This document shows, piece after piece, positions 1 to 8,127 of a stretch of 64,000 nucleotides of DNA (position 1 is the stretch's first letter; each line of letters begins with the position of its first letter). The position numbers and the translations under genes are program-made. The notes under the pieces were generated by a model. That model made no database searches and was not told the DNA's origin. It saw only the letters and a program-made list of their open reading frames with translations. The stretch covers positions 4,065,359-4,129,358 of the forward strand of contig OW818695.1 in the NCBI GenBank assembly GCA_942493345.1. Reading direction: 5' to 3'. The DNA is from GWE2-42-39 sp942493345 (GTDB taxonomy: Bacteria > Bacteroidota > Bacteroidia > Bacteroidales > Prolixibacteraceae).

Positions 1-386
1 TTGGTGCATTGAAACGTCTTGAACTGTTGCGCACGAAGCCAGAATTGCGCGCAAACCTTTGGAATATCGTCGATGCTCTTCAGTCGGGTTTAAAAGCACA
101 GGGATTTGACCTTGGGGCAACCAACTCGCCTGTAACCCCGGTATATTTTGCCGGTGGTGTGACTGAAGCGACCAACGTGGTAATGGACTTGCGCGAAAAT
201 TTCAATGTTTTCTGTTCTGTGGTTACTTATCCGGTCATCCCGAAAGGCCTGATCATGTTGCGTTTGATCCCGACAGCACTACATACATTGGAAGATGTAA
301 AATATACAATCGAAGCATTTACTCAGATTAAAATGAAACTGGAACAAGGAAAATACAACCTGAGCCAGATTCCGGATATTTCATAA
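1..386 (+). CDS. PLP-dependent acyltransferase (class II aminotransferase fold), C-terminal part
   Basis: The reading frame is open to the left edge (codons at 3 and 6 precede the TTG at 9), so this is the last roughly 128 residues of a longer gene. The fragment matches the C-terminal small domain of the alpha-oxoamine synthase family, which includes glycine C-acetyltransferase, serine palmitoyltransferase and AONS. Visible features are a GALKRLELL helix, the strand SPVTPVYF, and the closing segment GLIMLRLIPTALHT, where the Arg corresponds to the carboxylate-binding Arg of the family. The lysine that binds PLP lies outside the window, so the substrate cannot be fixed. In Bacteroidota a serine palmitoyltransferase for sphingolipids or a 2-amino-3-ketobutyrate CoA ligase are the usual choices. 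It ends convergently with trxB at a shared terminator. Confidence 0.8.
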   Translation, partial: GALKRLELLRTKPELRANLWNIVDALQSGLKAQGFDLGATNSPVTPVYFAGGVTEATNVVMDLRENFNVFCSVVTYPVIPKGLIMLRLIPTALHTLEDVKYTIEAFTQIKMKLEQGKYNLSQIPDIS

Positions 387-406
387 CTAATCAAATATCA
401 CATATA

Positions 407-447
407 AGAAAGCCCTCTTGTTTTTAAACTTGAGGGCTTTCTCTTTT
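407..447. terminator. Bidirectional intrinsic terminator
   Basis: A perfect 11-bp stem, AGAAAGCCCTC at 407-417 with GAGGGCTTTCT at 432-442, is followed by a T-rich run on the plus strand. It sits between two convergent genes, the PLP enzyme and trxB, and can serve both. Confidence 0.85.
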
Positions 448-461
448 ATAAAATTTATGTT

Positions 462-1460
462 TTAATTCTTTTCTGAAAGATAACGTTCGGCATCAATAGC
501 CGCCATACAACCCGATCCGGCAGCAGTTACAGCCTGTCGATAAATTGAATCCTGAACATCACCACAAGCAAATACGCCGGGCACGTTGGTTTTCGAAGTT
601 CCGGGAACCGTTTTAATATAACCTACTTCATCTGTAGTAATGAAGTCTTTCACAAAATCAGAGTTCGGCTTGTGACCGATGGCAAGAAAAAACCCATCAA
701 TTTTAATATGAATTTCTTCTTCATTCGCTTCCCCTTTGTTTTTCCACAGTACAGCTCCTTCAACCACTCCGTCGCCTACCAATCCTTTCGTCTGGTGTTT
801 CCATAGAACTTCAATATTGGGAGTTCGGGCAACCCGTTCGGCCATCACTTTTGAAGCGCGAAGCTCATCGCGACGAACAATCAGGTAAACTTTTTTTACA
901 AGTCCTGCAAGATAGATGGCTTCTTCAGCCGCCGTGTCGCCACCGCCCACTACAGCAACATCTTTTCCACGATAGAAAAAACCGTCGCAGGTTGCGCAAG
1001 CCGAAACCCCCCCTCCAGCATATTTTTTCTCATCTTCTATTCCCAGGTATTTGGCCGTAGCGCCAGTTGCAATAATTATGGCTTCAGCTTCAATCAATTT
1101 ATTGTCATCAATCCACACCTTGTGAACAGGACCCGAAAAATCAACTTTTGTCGCAATACCCCAACGGATATCGGTACCGAAACGTTCTGCCTGTTTTTTC
1201 AGGTCTTCCATCATTACCGGCCCGGTAACTCCTTCCGGATAGCCTGGAAAATTTTCAACTTCCGTTGTAGTTGTCAACTGACCTCCAGGCTGTAGTCCTT
1301 CGTACATAACCGGATTCAAATTAGCGCGGGCGGCATAAATAGCCGCAGTATACCCGGCAGGACCTGATCCAATGATCAGGCAACGTACTTTTTCAATATC
1401 AGGATTTGTATGCTGATTATTATTGCTTTCGTTCAGATTTAATGATTTAAACATGGTCAT
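462..1460 (-). CDS. trxB: Thioredoxin reductase
   Basis: FAD- and NADPH-dependent enzyme that reduces thioredoxin in the cytoplasm. The FAD-binding motif GSGPAG is at about residues 31-36, the redox-active pair is C155-A-T-C158 followed by DG, and the NADPH-binding motif GGGDTAAEEA is at about 172-181. The C-terminal FAD contact GVFACGDV is also present. The length of 332 residues is slightly above the usual 310-320 because of a polar 22-residue N-terminal extension. Either the first Met or MFK two codons later could be the start. A Bacteroidota-type promoter is visible just upstream, so the gene probably forms its own transcript. Confidence 0.95.
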   Translation of the reverse strand: MTMFKSLNLNESNNNQHTNPDIEKVRCLIIGSGPAGYTAAIYAARANLNPVMYEGLQPGGQLTTTTEVENFPGYPEGVTGPVMMEDLKKQAERFGTDIRWGIATKVDFSGPVHKVWIDDNKLIEAEAIIIATGATAKYLGIEDEKKYAGGGVSACATCDGFFYRGKDVAVVGGGDTAAEEAIYLAGLVKKVYLIVRRDELRASKVMAERVARTPNIEVLWKHQTKGLVGDGVVEGAVLWKNKGEANEEEIHIKIDGFFLAIGHKPNSDFVKDFITTDEVGYIKTVPGTSKTNVPGVFACGDVQDSIYRQAVTAAGSGCMAAIDAERYLSEKN

Positions 1461-1484
1461 TTAATTTTTATGTTTTTCGTCGCT

Positions 1485-1514
1485 CAAAAATACAAAACAT
1501 GGGAATACTTACAA
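1485..1514 (-). promoter_or_regulatory. Candidate trxB promoter
   Basis: Read on the minus strand, TATTTTTG (1485-1492) matches the Bacteroidota -7 element TAnnTTTG. A TTG trinucleotide at 1512-1514 lies 19 nt further upstream, at the usual -33 spacing. The implied start site is about 20 nt before the trxB ATG. Confidence 0.5.
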
Positions 1515-2050
1515 CATTCGGATTATCAATAAAATTATACAGAGATAGACAAAACTGAACAAACAAATGTGATACTTTTTTGTTCCTATATATCATTCTT
1601 AGAAATAAGAACATCAAGAAATAAAGTGCTGAAGAATACAAAAATAGATATTAGAATGAAGAAACATTTTCGAATTATTCCAGTATAAAAAATTGAAATA
1701 ATATTCTCATGAAATAGCCATTAGAGCTAAAGCTCAAACCAACAGAAAATGAATAAATGGCTATTCTATACGTTGAAAATTTAGTTTGAAAAGTAAAAGG
1801 CAAATACGAGAATTTTCCGAATCAAGTTTGAAAATTTATATAGATGAAAACAGAAAAGCATATTATCCGAAAAAGACCCCATACCACACTGCGGCTTCCC
1901 AAAGGGAAATTGGGGGTTTTTAATGAAAATAAAGAAATGTACCTACCGATAATGCCAGAAAGAGAACAGAACAAAAAGGAAATTCCATTTGTGGTCGACT
2001 GGCAAATGACAGACAAGTAATCTGAGCCGTAAAAAAAATCTATTAAACTG
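1515..2050. other. AT-rich spacer with one weak small ORF
   Basis: No convincing gene was seen between the trxB promoter and the tRNA promoter. The only open frame worth noting is a 58-codon plus-strand ORF from ATG at 1844 to TAA at 2020. It starts MKTEKHIIRKRPHTTLRLPK and ends VVDWQMTDK. Its composition is protein-like, but it has no clear ribosome binding site, no promoter and no family I recognise, so it is not called as a gene. Confidence 0.4.
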
Positions 2051-2080
2051 TTGCATAAGTGCAGAAGATATATACTTTTG
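2051..2080 (+). promoter_or_regulatory. Promoter of tRNA-Pro
   Basis: TTG at 2051-2053, then 19 nt, then TACTTTTG at 2073-2080 is an excellent match to the Bacteroidota sigma-ABfr consensus (TTTG, 19-21 nt, TAnnTTTG). The mature tRNA begins 15 nt after the -7 element. Confidence 0.8.
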
Positions 2081-2094
2081 CATCCACAAAAGTT

Positions 2095-2168
2095 CGGGGT
2101 GTAGCGCAGCCTGGTAGCGTATCCGTCTGGGGGGCGGGGGGTCGCAAGTTCAAATCTTGTCACCCCGA
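2095..2168 (+). tRNA. tRNA-Pro (anticodon GGG)
   Basis: A complete 74-nt cloverleaf can be folded. The acceptor stem CGGGGTG (2095-2101) pairs perfectly with CACCCCG (2161-2167), with discriminator A at 2168. The D arm is GCGC/GCGT. The anticodon arm is TCCGT/GCGGG with loop CTGGGGG, placing anticodon GGG at 2129-2131. The T arm is GCAAG/CTTGT with loop TTCAAAT. CCA is not encoded. The anticodon stem contains two G-U wobble pairs and the arm sits in a run of G, but all helices are closed. It has its own promoter and terminator. Confidence 0.95.
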
Positions 2169-2173
2169 CTTTA

Positions 2174-2214
2174 AAAGGTAATTTTCAGAATAGAAAGTTG
2201 CCTTTTTCGTTTTT
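2174..2214 (+). terminator. Intrinsic terminator of tRNA-Pro
   Basis: A 13-bp stem (2174-2186 with 2193-2205, including two G-U pairs) around a 6-nt loop is followed by a T-rich run. It starts six bases after the tRNA 3' end. Confidence 0.8.
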
Positions 2215-2365
2215 ACCTGTTTTAAAACTGTCATTAATTTACTAAAACCGACAGATACAGTTCCATCTGGACAATGACATTTCATTCCGAAAAGATTTTA
2301 AACCATCATTAAATTTCGTTAAAAACGATTGAATTTCAGGCTTTCAAATTTATATACCAATGATC

Positions 2366-2399
2366 ACCAAAACGATACGCCTGTATTTTGGTTTTTTTT
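2366..2399 (+). terminator. Orphan terminator-like hairpin
   Basis: ACCAAA (2366-2371) pairs with TTTGGT (2387-2392), with a further ATAC/GTAT inner helix, and is followed by seven T. No plus-strand gene ends here, since the tRNA already has a terminator at 2174. The rest of the spacer 2215-2585 shows no gene. It may be a backup terminator or the end of an unrecognised short transcript. Confidence 0.45.
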
Positions 2400-2585
2400 G
2401 AGAGAAAAAAAGGTTAAGAAAACAAATGGCAAGACTAAAGCAATATTCCGATACGATATATATTCTCTTTTAGTCCGTTCATAATTTTCAGACCTGCCTC
2501 TGTTTATACGTGTCGCAAATGCAGCTATTTCATCGAAATAAAAAGAAAAAAGTAGGAGATAAAAATTGACTTTATACGTTGAAGA

Positions 2586-3803
2586 TTAAACGGTTAATTT
2601 TTCTGCTTTTTTTGAATGAGAATTTCTGTTTTTGGAAAGCGGAATTGTACCCGGGTCTTTTTTTGTTGTATAGAAACTAGGAAGAAATTTAAGTTTTCTG
2701 TTCTCTAACTGGTTTTTCTGAAGATTAGACGCAGCTAATGAAGTTAATTCGTCTCGCTTATATCTCAACAGGTAGGAAGGTAAATACCCGATAGCCAGTC
2801 CCAACGTGAACAGAATAGAAAAAAGACTGTTTATTTCGACCAAAGAACTAAGTCCTAAAGATAATAGAATGAAAGCCACATTGACGCTTGTGATGATAAT
2901 TGTAGATTGCAAATGGTTGTTCCCTAATTTTAAAAGACGGTGATGAATATGGTTCATGTCGGGAGAAAAAGGTGATCTTCCTTCTGATAAACGAATGAAA
3001 AACACTCTTAATGTATCAATTACCGGAACAATTAATATTCCTATAGATACAGCAGGTGCCGATAAAATTGCATGTGGAACATTTGTATTGATATTAAATT
3101 CGTTAAATTTTATAACAATCACAGACATAGTTATTCCCAAAATTAACGAACCGGTATCGCCCATGAAAATTTTATTAGTATTTCCAAAAACATTATACAG
3201 GGAAAATGCAGCCAAGCTACCAACCAATCCAAAGCACATAATTCCGTATTCGGAGTGTCCAGTCAAAAGAAAACAACATCCAAAAGTAGAGGCAGTTACC
3301 ATGGATACGCCAGAAGCCAAACCATCAATACCATCAATCAAATTAAATGCGTTTATTATTACGATAATTGTAAAACATGAAATCAGAAAGCTTGTCACAT
3401 AGCTAATTTCCTGTATTCCAAGCAATCCGTGAAAACTAGTAAAGCGAAAATTACCCAGAGTCACCAGAAGAACCGCAGTCAGAATCTGAACATATAACTT
3501 TTTCCGGGCCGAAATGGTCTGAATATCATCTTTTAATCCCACAAAGAACATTATTATTATTGCAGCAATAAGGTACTTCAGCTCATTAAAAGCAAAGCCA
3601 TTGGTTCCAATTATTGTACTTATAGTCAAACCTATAAAAATTGCAACCCCACCCAATGTTGGAACTATCTTTTTTGAGGCGGTACGTTCATTGGGTTCAT
3701 CATAGAGGTGTTTCGCCCTTGCAACATTAATAATTGTTGGGACACTATAAAAAACAAGGATGAACCCAACAGTAAATGCAAGAATTGAATACAGTACATT
3801 CAT
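2586..3803 (-). CDS. UDP-GlcNAc:undecaprenyl-phosphate GlcNAc-1-phosphate transferase family (WecA/TagO-like)
   Basis: Polytopic inner-membrane enzyme that transfers a sugar-1-phosphate to undecaprenyl phosphate, starting synthesis of O-antigen or another surface glycan. The protein has about ten hydrophobic segments over 405 residues. It carries the family motifs: GLKDDIQ (cytoplasmic Asp pair), NAFNLIDGIDGLA (Mg binding and catalysis), FMGDTGS, and HIHHRLLKLG, the WecA/TagO-specific His motif that separates it from MraY. The C-terminal 60 residues are polar and basic, a tail beyond the usual core. It stands alone, without a polysaccharide cluster in view. A -7-like TAATTTTG at 3845-3852 (minus strand) is the best promoter candidate, but no good -33 box accompanies it. 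The exact sugar is not determined by sequence alone. Confidence 0.9.
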   Translation of the reverse strand: MNVLYSILAFTVGFILVFYSVPTIINVARAKHLYDEPNERTASKKIVPTLGGVAIFIGLTISTIIGTNGFAFNELKYLIAAIIIMFFVGLKDDIQTISARKKLYVQILTAVLLVTLGNFRFTSFHGLLGIQEISYVTSFLISCFTIIVIINAFNLIDGIDGLASGVSMVTASTFGCCFLLTGHSEYGIMCFGLVGSLAAFSLYNVFGNTNKIFMGDTGSLILGITMSVIVIKFNEFNINTNVPHAILSAPAVSIGILIVPVIDTLRVFFIRLSEGRSPFSPDMNHIHHRLLKLGNNHLQSTIIITSVNVAFILLSLGLSSLVEINSLFSILFTLGLAIGYLPSYLLRYKRDELTSLAASNLQKNQLENRKLKFLPSFYTTKKDPGTIPLSKNRNSHSKKAEKLTV

Positions 3804-4181
3804 AAAAAAGGGCGTTAGGTTTGGATATTAAAATATAACAACAACAAAATTAATATATCTTTTAAAAAAACTGTTACTTACTCTATCTATAATATGTCAG
3901 TTATAAAATAGAAAATCAGAAAACACAAGTAAAATTTCGAAAAAAAGTTATGCCTTTTTTCAATAAAAAACAAGTTTTTTGATTCATTTCAGGATATGTA
4001 ATAGTAAAAAATATTCATTCTATAGTTTTTCAACTTCCTAAGTATCCCATTTTCTGATCTTTTCATGAATAATAAAAGGATCATCTGCAACACGTATAAA
4101 ACGGGCATAATGGTTTTGGGCAAGTTATATCCTTCCCTAAAATAATTAAATCAGTGAAGTGCGGATGAAATCTACTCCACC
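3804..4181. other. Spacer upstream of the wecA-like gene
   Basis: AT-rich and without a convincing gene. On the minus strand 4038-4124 is a 28-codon open stretch, ending in TAG, with protein-like composition (it reads ARFIRVADDPFIIHEKIRKW). It could be the decayed end of a gene once downstream of the FAD oxidoreductase, but it is too short to identify. Confidence 0.3.
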
Positions 4182-6029
4182 CTATTTATGTTTGCTACTT
4201 CCCTCGTTGTATTTTTGAATATTCTCCAGCCCGGGATTTCCAGTCCCTTTTTTCATCAGTTCAATAAGTTTGTTCAGATGGTTTTGATACAATCCACGTG
4301 GATTCGTATTCTCGCTTTTACAAATAGAGGCGGCCATACCAATTACTTCTCCCATCATGCCGGTAGTGCGCATTACCCGTACAGTTCCCAAAGCCACATG
4401 TGTTACACTTATATTGCGCCCGGCCATCATCAGGTTGTTCACATTTTTCGAGTACAGACAACGAAACGGTATTGGGTACGGATAAATCGGGATATGTTTG
4501 GCAATTGATTTAAATTCTCTATCGGGAAACAGCTCACTGTTTCTCGGATCGGGGTAATGCAAATCGATGGTCCAACTGGTGAGTGCAGTCCCGTCGGGAT
4601 AAATATTATGCGCGGTCAAATCCTGTTCTTTCAGTATGTAATCACCAATTAGACGGCGCGATTCGCGTTTCCCTGACACATATGCAATCCATTTCATCTG
4701 ACTGTTGCTGAATTCTGCTTTTTTGCTGCTATGATTTTTTAAATATGACCAATTCGAGAACACCACCATCAAACCGTAATCCCGAATCCTCTCAAAATCA
4801 TTAATTTGATCCAGACTCATGCCTGTTTCCCAGTTCCAGTCGCCTCGTTTGATGGCTTCGGCACGCCGTTCGTCCCAGCGAAGCCCCCAATCGATATCAG
4901 GAAAAGCTACCGGTTCCTCTTTTTCTTCGGCAAACCATTGAACCGAGGAACCCATCGTCATATCATCTTCCTCTTCCGGAGCCGTTGATTCACCATACAT
5001 TTCGAGACTTTCGCGTCCCATCATATATTCTGCATCAGCAAAAAAACCAATGGTTCCATCGCCGGTACAATCGGCAAACAATGGTACGGTAAAAACAAGT
5101 TCATGCCCGGTTTCAATATTTACAGCGACGACTTCTTTTATATTGCCGGCTTCTGTAATAACCCGATTTGCCCGATAATTCAGAAAAAGTGAAATATTTT
5201 TCTCTGCTTTCACAAAAGATATTTTTTTATCATCCTCATAATAATCGTATGGTTGGGCATTTCCTCCCCGTTGGGGGCCAATTTCATTAACCAGATTTCC
5301 CAGATTTGGATATGGCTCCAGCTTGATGCGGCCTCCCAAATGCACACGTACTTCGGAACTATTGTTGCCGCCCAATACCGGGCGATCTTGTATGAGCGCT
5401 ACTTTTACGCCTAAACGGGCTGCCGAGATTGCCGCACAGATACCGGCCATTCCCCCACCAACAACCACAAAATCGAATATCCCTGCCGATTCGGGCTGAT
5501 TGGGTAATCCTAGTACCCGTCTACGCCAAGCAGCCATTTCTGTTTTTCCTGAAGGAGGGGTAACCGTTGAGTCTTTAGTAAAAAATAAAGCATCGCAACG
5601 ACCATTAAAACCGGTAAGATCGTGTAAACTCAACCTACATTCTTTATTGTTGATTTCGGCTGTTCCTCCATCAATCCATCCCCATTCTGCAGGATATAAA
5701 CCAAAAGTTTCGCCTGCTGGCTGACCATCAATTAAAATCTGAAACTGGCCGGGAGCTTTATTTGTCCACAACGAAGCCCAGTTGCGGGTGCGTACCCACA
5801 TATAATATGTCCCTTTCTTCGGAAAGATCACATCAGTAGTTGCATCTTCAACCGGAATACCCAATCCGTGCGCCAATAAATATGGAGACCCCATTTGATC
5901 CATAAATTGCTGATCGATGACCCAGCCTCCTTTATTTGCAAAACTTTCAGCTTCAACCAGAACAGATTGAGCATGTATATTTAATACAACGGTACAAATT
6001 AGAAATGATATAAAAAAAAGACTCTTCAT
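4182..6029 (-). CDS. Secreted FAD-dependent oxidoreductase with N-terminal carbohydrate-binding-like domain
   Basis: A signal peptide ends at about residue 20 (..VVLNIHA-Q). Residues 22-155 form a beta-rich domain starting LVEAESFANKGGW and including WVRTRNWASLW, resembling the jelly-roll modules found in Bacteroidota polysaccharide enzymes. The FAD domain follows. The dinucleotide motif VVVGGGMAGICAA is at about 188-200, then VLGGNNSSEVRVHLGGR and the FAD-side segment ADCTGDGTIGFFADAEYMMG. Near the C terminus come the NLMMAGRNISVTHVALG and GEVIGMAAS segments. This is the FAD_oxidored family (PF12831 type), whose members in polysaccharide loci are often labelled xanthan lyase-like without biochemical support. 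The substrate is unknown; oxidation or dehydration of a sugar is an inference. It lies 61 nt downstream of murI and may be read from there. Confidence 0.75.
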   Translation of the reverse strand: MKSLFFISFLICTVVLNIHAQSVLVEAESFANKGGWVIDQQFMDQMGSPYLLAHGLGIPVEDATTDVIFPKKGTYYMWVRTRNWASLWTNKAPGQFQILIDGQPAGETFGLYPAEWGWIDGGTAEINNKECRLSLHDLTGFNGRCDALFFTKDSTVTPPSGKTEMAAWRRRVLGLPNQPESAGIFDFVVVGGGMAGICAAISAARLGVKVALIQDRPVLGGNNSSEVRVHLGGRIKLEPYPNLGNLVNEIGPQRGGNAQPYDYYEDDKKISFVKAEKNISLFLNYRANRVITEAGNIKEVVAVNIETGHELVFTVPLFADCTGDGTIGFFADAEYMMGRESLEMYGESTAPEEEDDMTMGSSVQWFAEEKEEPVAFPDIDWGLRWDERRAEAIKRGDWNWETGMSLDQINDFERIRDYGLMVVFSNWSYLKNHSSKKAEFSNSQMKWIAYVSGKRESRRLIGDYILKEQDLTAHNIYPDGTALTSWTIDLHYPDPRNSELFPDREFKSIAKHIPIYPYPIPFRCLYSKNVNNLMMAGRNISVTHVALGTVRVMRTTGMMGEVIGMAASICKSENTNPRGLYQNHLNKLIELMKKGTGNPGLENIQKYNEGSSKHK

Positions 6030-6090
6030 AATTTCACTATAATTCCGTTCTCCGGCTTAAAATATTGAACTCTGTTTTCAGATGTGTAGT

Positions 6091-6927
6091 TCATTGAAGG
6101 TGTAATTGACTGGCAGACACATCGTGTCCAAGGAAAAAACCGGCTTTTTGCTCGAAAATATTTGCGTTTTCAGTTGTATAATAAACGATTTTTCCACTTT
6201 TCAAACACCGGGCATCCATTTCGGGATGGCGTTGCAGGTAATTTTTCAAACTCTCGCTAACAATTTTGCCTTGCTCAAGAATATTGATCCCTTCGGGTAA
6301 AAACTTTTTGATTTGGCTGATGAGCAATGGATAATGGGTGCAACCAAGAATGATGGTATCCATTTTTTTGTCCCGGGACAGAAGATTTGCAATATTTTTC
6401 TGTACAAAATAATCGGCACCTGGTGTATTGATCTCATTGCTTTCAACAATGGGAACCCACATGGGACAGGCTTCCTGGACGGTGCTCACCACCTTACCGT
6501 TCGACCATTTCTCCAATTCAATCGGGTACGATTCGGAAGCGACAGTACCGTTTGTTCCCAACACACCGACATGCCCGGTTTTAGTCATTTCTGCCACTTT
6601 TTCGACACTGGGGCGGATTACACCAAGTACCCGGCGATCGGGCGCAATCCGGGGCATGTCGAGTTGCTGAATATTTCTCAGCGCTTTTGCCGATGCAGTA
6701 TTGCAGGCAAGTACCACCAAAGGGCAGCCCATATCAAAAAGTTTTTTTACGGCTTGAAGAGTATATTCATAAACCACTTCGAACGAACGGGTCCCGTAGG
6801 GTGTACGGGCATTGTCGCCCAAGTAAATAAAATCATACTCCGGAAAATCATTTACGAATTCTTTCAGAACGGTTAAACCACCGTAACCTGAATCGAACAC
6901 TCCTATTGGTCCTGATTGGGTTGCCAT
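6091..6927 (-). CDS. murI: Glutamate racemase
   Basis: Cytoplasmic, cofactor-independent racemase that makes D-glutamate for peptidoglycan. Both catalytic cysteines are visible: C75 in VVLACNTASA and C196 in IILGCTHYPLL. The substrate-binding start GVFDSGYGGLTVL (Asp12, Ser13) is also present. The length of 278 residues is typical. It is the last gene of the envelope cluster but is separated from ompH by a strong intrinsic terminator. A promoter-like element overlaps the end of that terminator's T-run, so expression is probably at least partly independent of the bamA operon. Confidence 0.95.
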   Translation of the reverse strand: MATQSGPIGVFDSGYGGLTVLKEFVNDFPEYDFIYLGDNARTPYGTRSFEVVYEYTLQAVKKLFDMGCPLVVLACNTASAKALRNIQQLDMPRIAPDRRVLGVIRPSVEKVAEMTKTGHVGVLGTNGTVASESYPIELEKWSNGKVVSTVQEACPMWVPIVESNEINTPGADYFVQKNIANLLSRDKKMDTIILGCTHYPLLISQIKKFLPEGINILEQGKIVSESLKNYLQRHPEMDARCLKSGKIVYYTTENANIFEQKAGFFLGHDVSASQLHLQ

Positions 6928-6941
6928 TCAATTTTTTTCTA

Positions 6942-6978
6942 CAAAAATAAAAAAAGCCGCCTTTAAAAAAGACGGCTT
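6942..6978 (-). terminator. Intrinsic terminator overlapping a murI promoter element
   Basis: On the minus strand AAGCCG/CGGCTT with an extended inner helix (6954-6978) is followed by seven T, ending the ompH transcript. The T-run continues directly into TATTTTTG (6942-6949), a perfect TAnnTTTG -7 box, 15 nt upstream of the murI start codon. Confidence 0.75.
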
Positions 6979-7001
6979 CCTATAATTATTCCTGTTATAA
7001 C

Positions 7002-7520
7002 CTATTGAATTCCCAATTTTGCCTTGCAAAGCGGCAGCAAATCGATACTCTGGTTCGATTTATACAACACAGGGCTACCCTGTTGTGTATCGAAAACGTA
7101 AATCAAACCTTGTTCTTTGGCAACAGTTTCGATGGTTTTATTTATTTTTTCGACAATCGGTTTCATCAATTCACCTTGTTTCGTTTGGTATTGCTGCATG
7201 GCAAGCTGTCTGAAATTCTGAGCGCGTTGCTGCATATCTTGAATTTCCTGCTCAATATTTGCCAAGGCTACATCAGAAAGGCTATCTTTTTTTGCAACAT
7301 AACTCTGATATTTTGCTGTTAATTCATTTTCAATAGTTGTCTGCTGTCCTTCCAGATCTTTTGCAACTTTATCAAGGGTTGCTTGAGCAGTAGCCTTTTC
7401 CGGCATAACCTGCAACAGCTGTTGCGTATCGATATGACCAAATTTAAGCGATTGTGCGCTAACAAATCCTGCTGTTAAAACAAAAACAGCAAGCATACAG
7501 ATTTTAAAAACACTTTTCAT
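7002..7520 (-). CDS. OmpH/Skp family periplasmic chaperone (second copy)
   Basis: A signal peptide (MKSVFKICMLAVFVLTAGFVSAQ) precedes a 150-residue mature protein. It begins LKFGHIDTQQLLQVMPEKA, the conserved Skp/OmpH start, and continues as a long helical hairpin rich in Gln, Glu and Lys. It ends with the beta segment GLIYVFDTQQGSPVLY. Skp trimers bind unfolded outer-membrane proteins in the periplasm and pass them to the BAM machine. The gene lies 38 nt after the paralogue and follows bamA, a context that supports this role. It is the last gene before the intrinsic terminator at 6954. Confidence 0.9.
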   Translation of the reverse strand: MKSVFKICMLAVFVLTAGFVSAQSLKFGHIDTQQLLQVMPEKATAQATLDKVAKDLEGQQTTIENELTAKYQSYVAKKDSLSDVALANIEQEIQDMQQRAQNFRQLAMQQYQTKQGELMKPIVEKINKTIETVAKEQGLIYVFDTQQGSPVLYKSNQSIDLLPLCKAKLGIQ

Positions 7521-7558
7521 TTTTTTATCGGATTTAAATTTTGTAACAAATATAAAAA

Positions 7559-8074
7559 TTATTTTTTATAACCCATCTTCTCCAGAACCTGATCGCTAAG
7601 ATCGTATTTTGGGTTGGTAAAAAGCATTGTAGTTCCTCCGGCTTTATCAAAAATTACCGCGTAGCTTCCTTCGTTGGCCAGTTCCTGAATGGCATTAAAA
7701 ACATCGTCCTGAATGGGTTTAATCAAGCCCTGACGTTTTTTAAACAAATCGCCTTCACGTCCAAAATATTTCTGCTGCAATTTTTTGTATTCCTTTTCTT
7801 TCGAAACAATTACATCTTCGCGTTTGCGTTTCATCTCATCTGACAACAAAACACTTTCGGCCTGATAATCCTTATACATCTGCTCAATCTCCGCATGAAT
7901 GGTTTCCAGTTCTTTCTGGTATTGTGCGGAAACCTGGTCGAGTTGTTCCTGTGCCGCTTTGAATGCAGGGATATTATCCATGATGTATTCGGTATCGACA
8001 AAAGCATACTTTTGCGCCATCGTAAAAACAGCAAAACCCAATACGAATCCAAACGCTAAAAAAATCTTCTTCAT
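7559..8074 (-). CDS. OmpH/Skp family periplasmic chaperone (first copy)
   Basis: The start is placed at the Met encoded at 8072-8074 because MKKIFLAFGFVLGFAVFTMAQ is a clean signal peptide. An upstream in-frame Met would put an unusual 11-residue leader before it. The mature protein starts KYAFVDTEYIMDNIPAF, the family signature, followed by a charged coiled-coil hairpin and the closing GSYAVIFDKAGGTTMLFTNP. The role is to hold nascent outer-membrane proteins in the periplasm. It sits between bamA and the second ompH in the same direction, the standard Bacteroidota arrangement. The two copies are diverged, not a recent duplication. Confidence 0.9.
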   Translation of the reverse strand: MKKIFLAFGFVLGFAVFTMAQKYAFVDTEYIMDNIPAFKAAQEQLDQVSAQYQKELETIHAEIEQMYKDYQAESVLLSDEMKRKREDVIVSKEKEYKKLQQKYFGREGDLFKKRQGLIKPIQDDVFNAIQELANEGSYAVIFDKAGGTTMLFTNPKYDLSDQVLEKMGYKK

Positions 8075-8127
8075 GGCTATATTTTTTAATGTTATATGCA
8101 CATTCATTTCAAAATTCAGGCCAAAAC

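Noticed and set aside
1822..2163. Minus-strand open frame of 113 codons
   Set aside because: It runs antisense through the tRNA-Pro gene and has no start signal or recognisable family; the tRNA fold is decisive.
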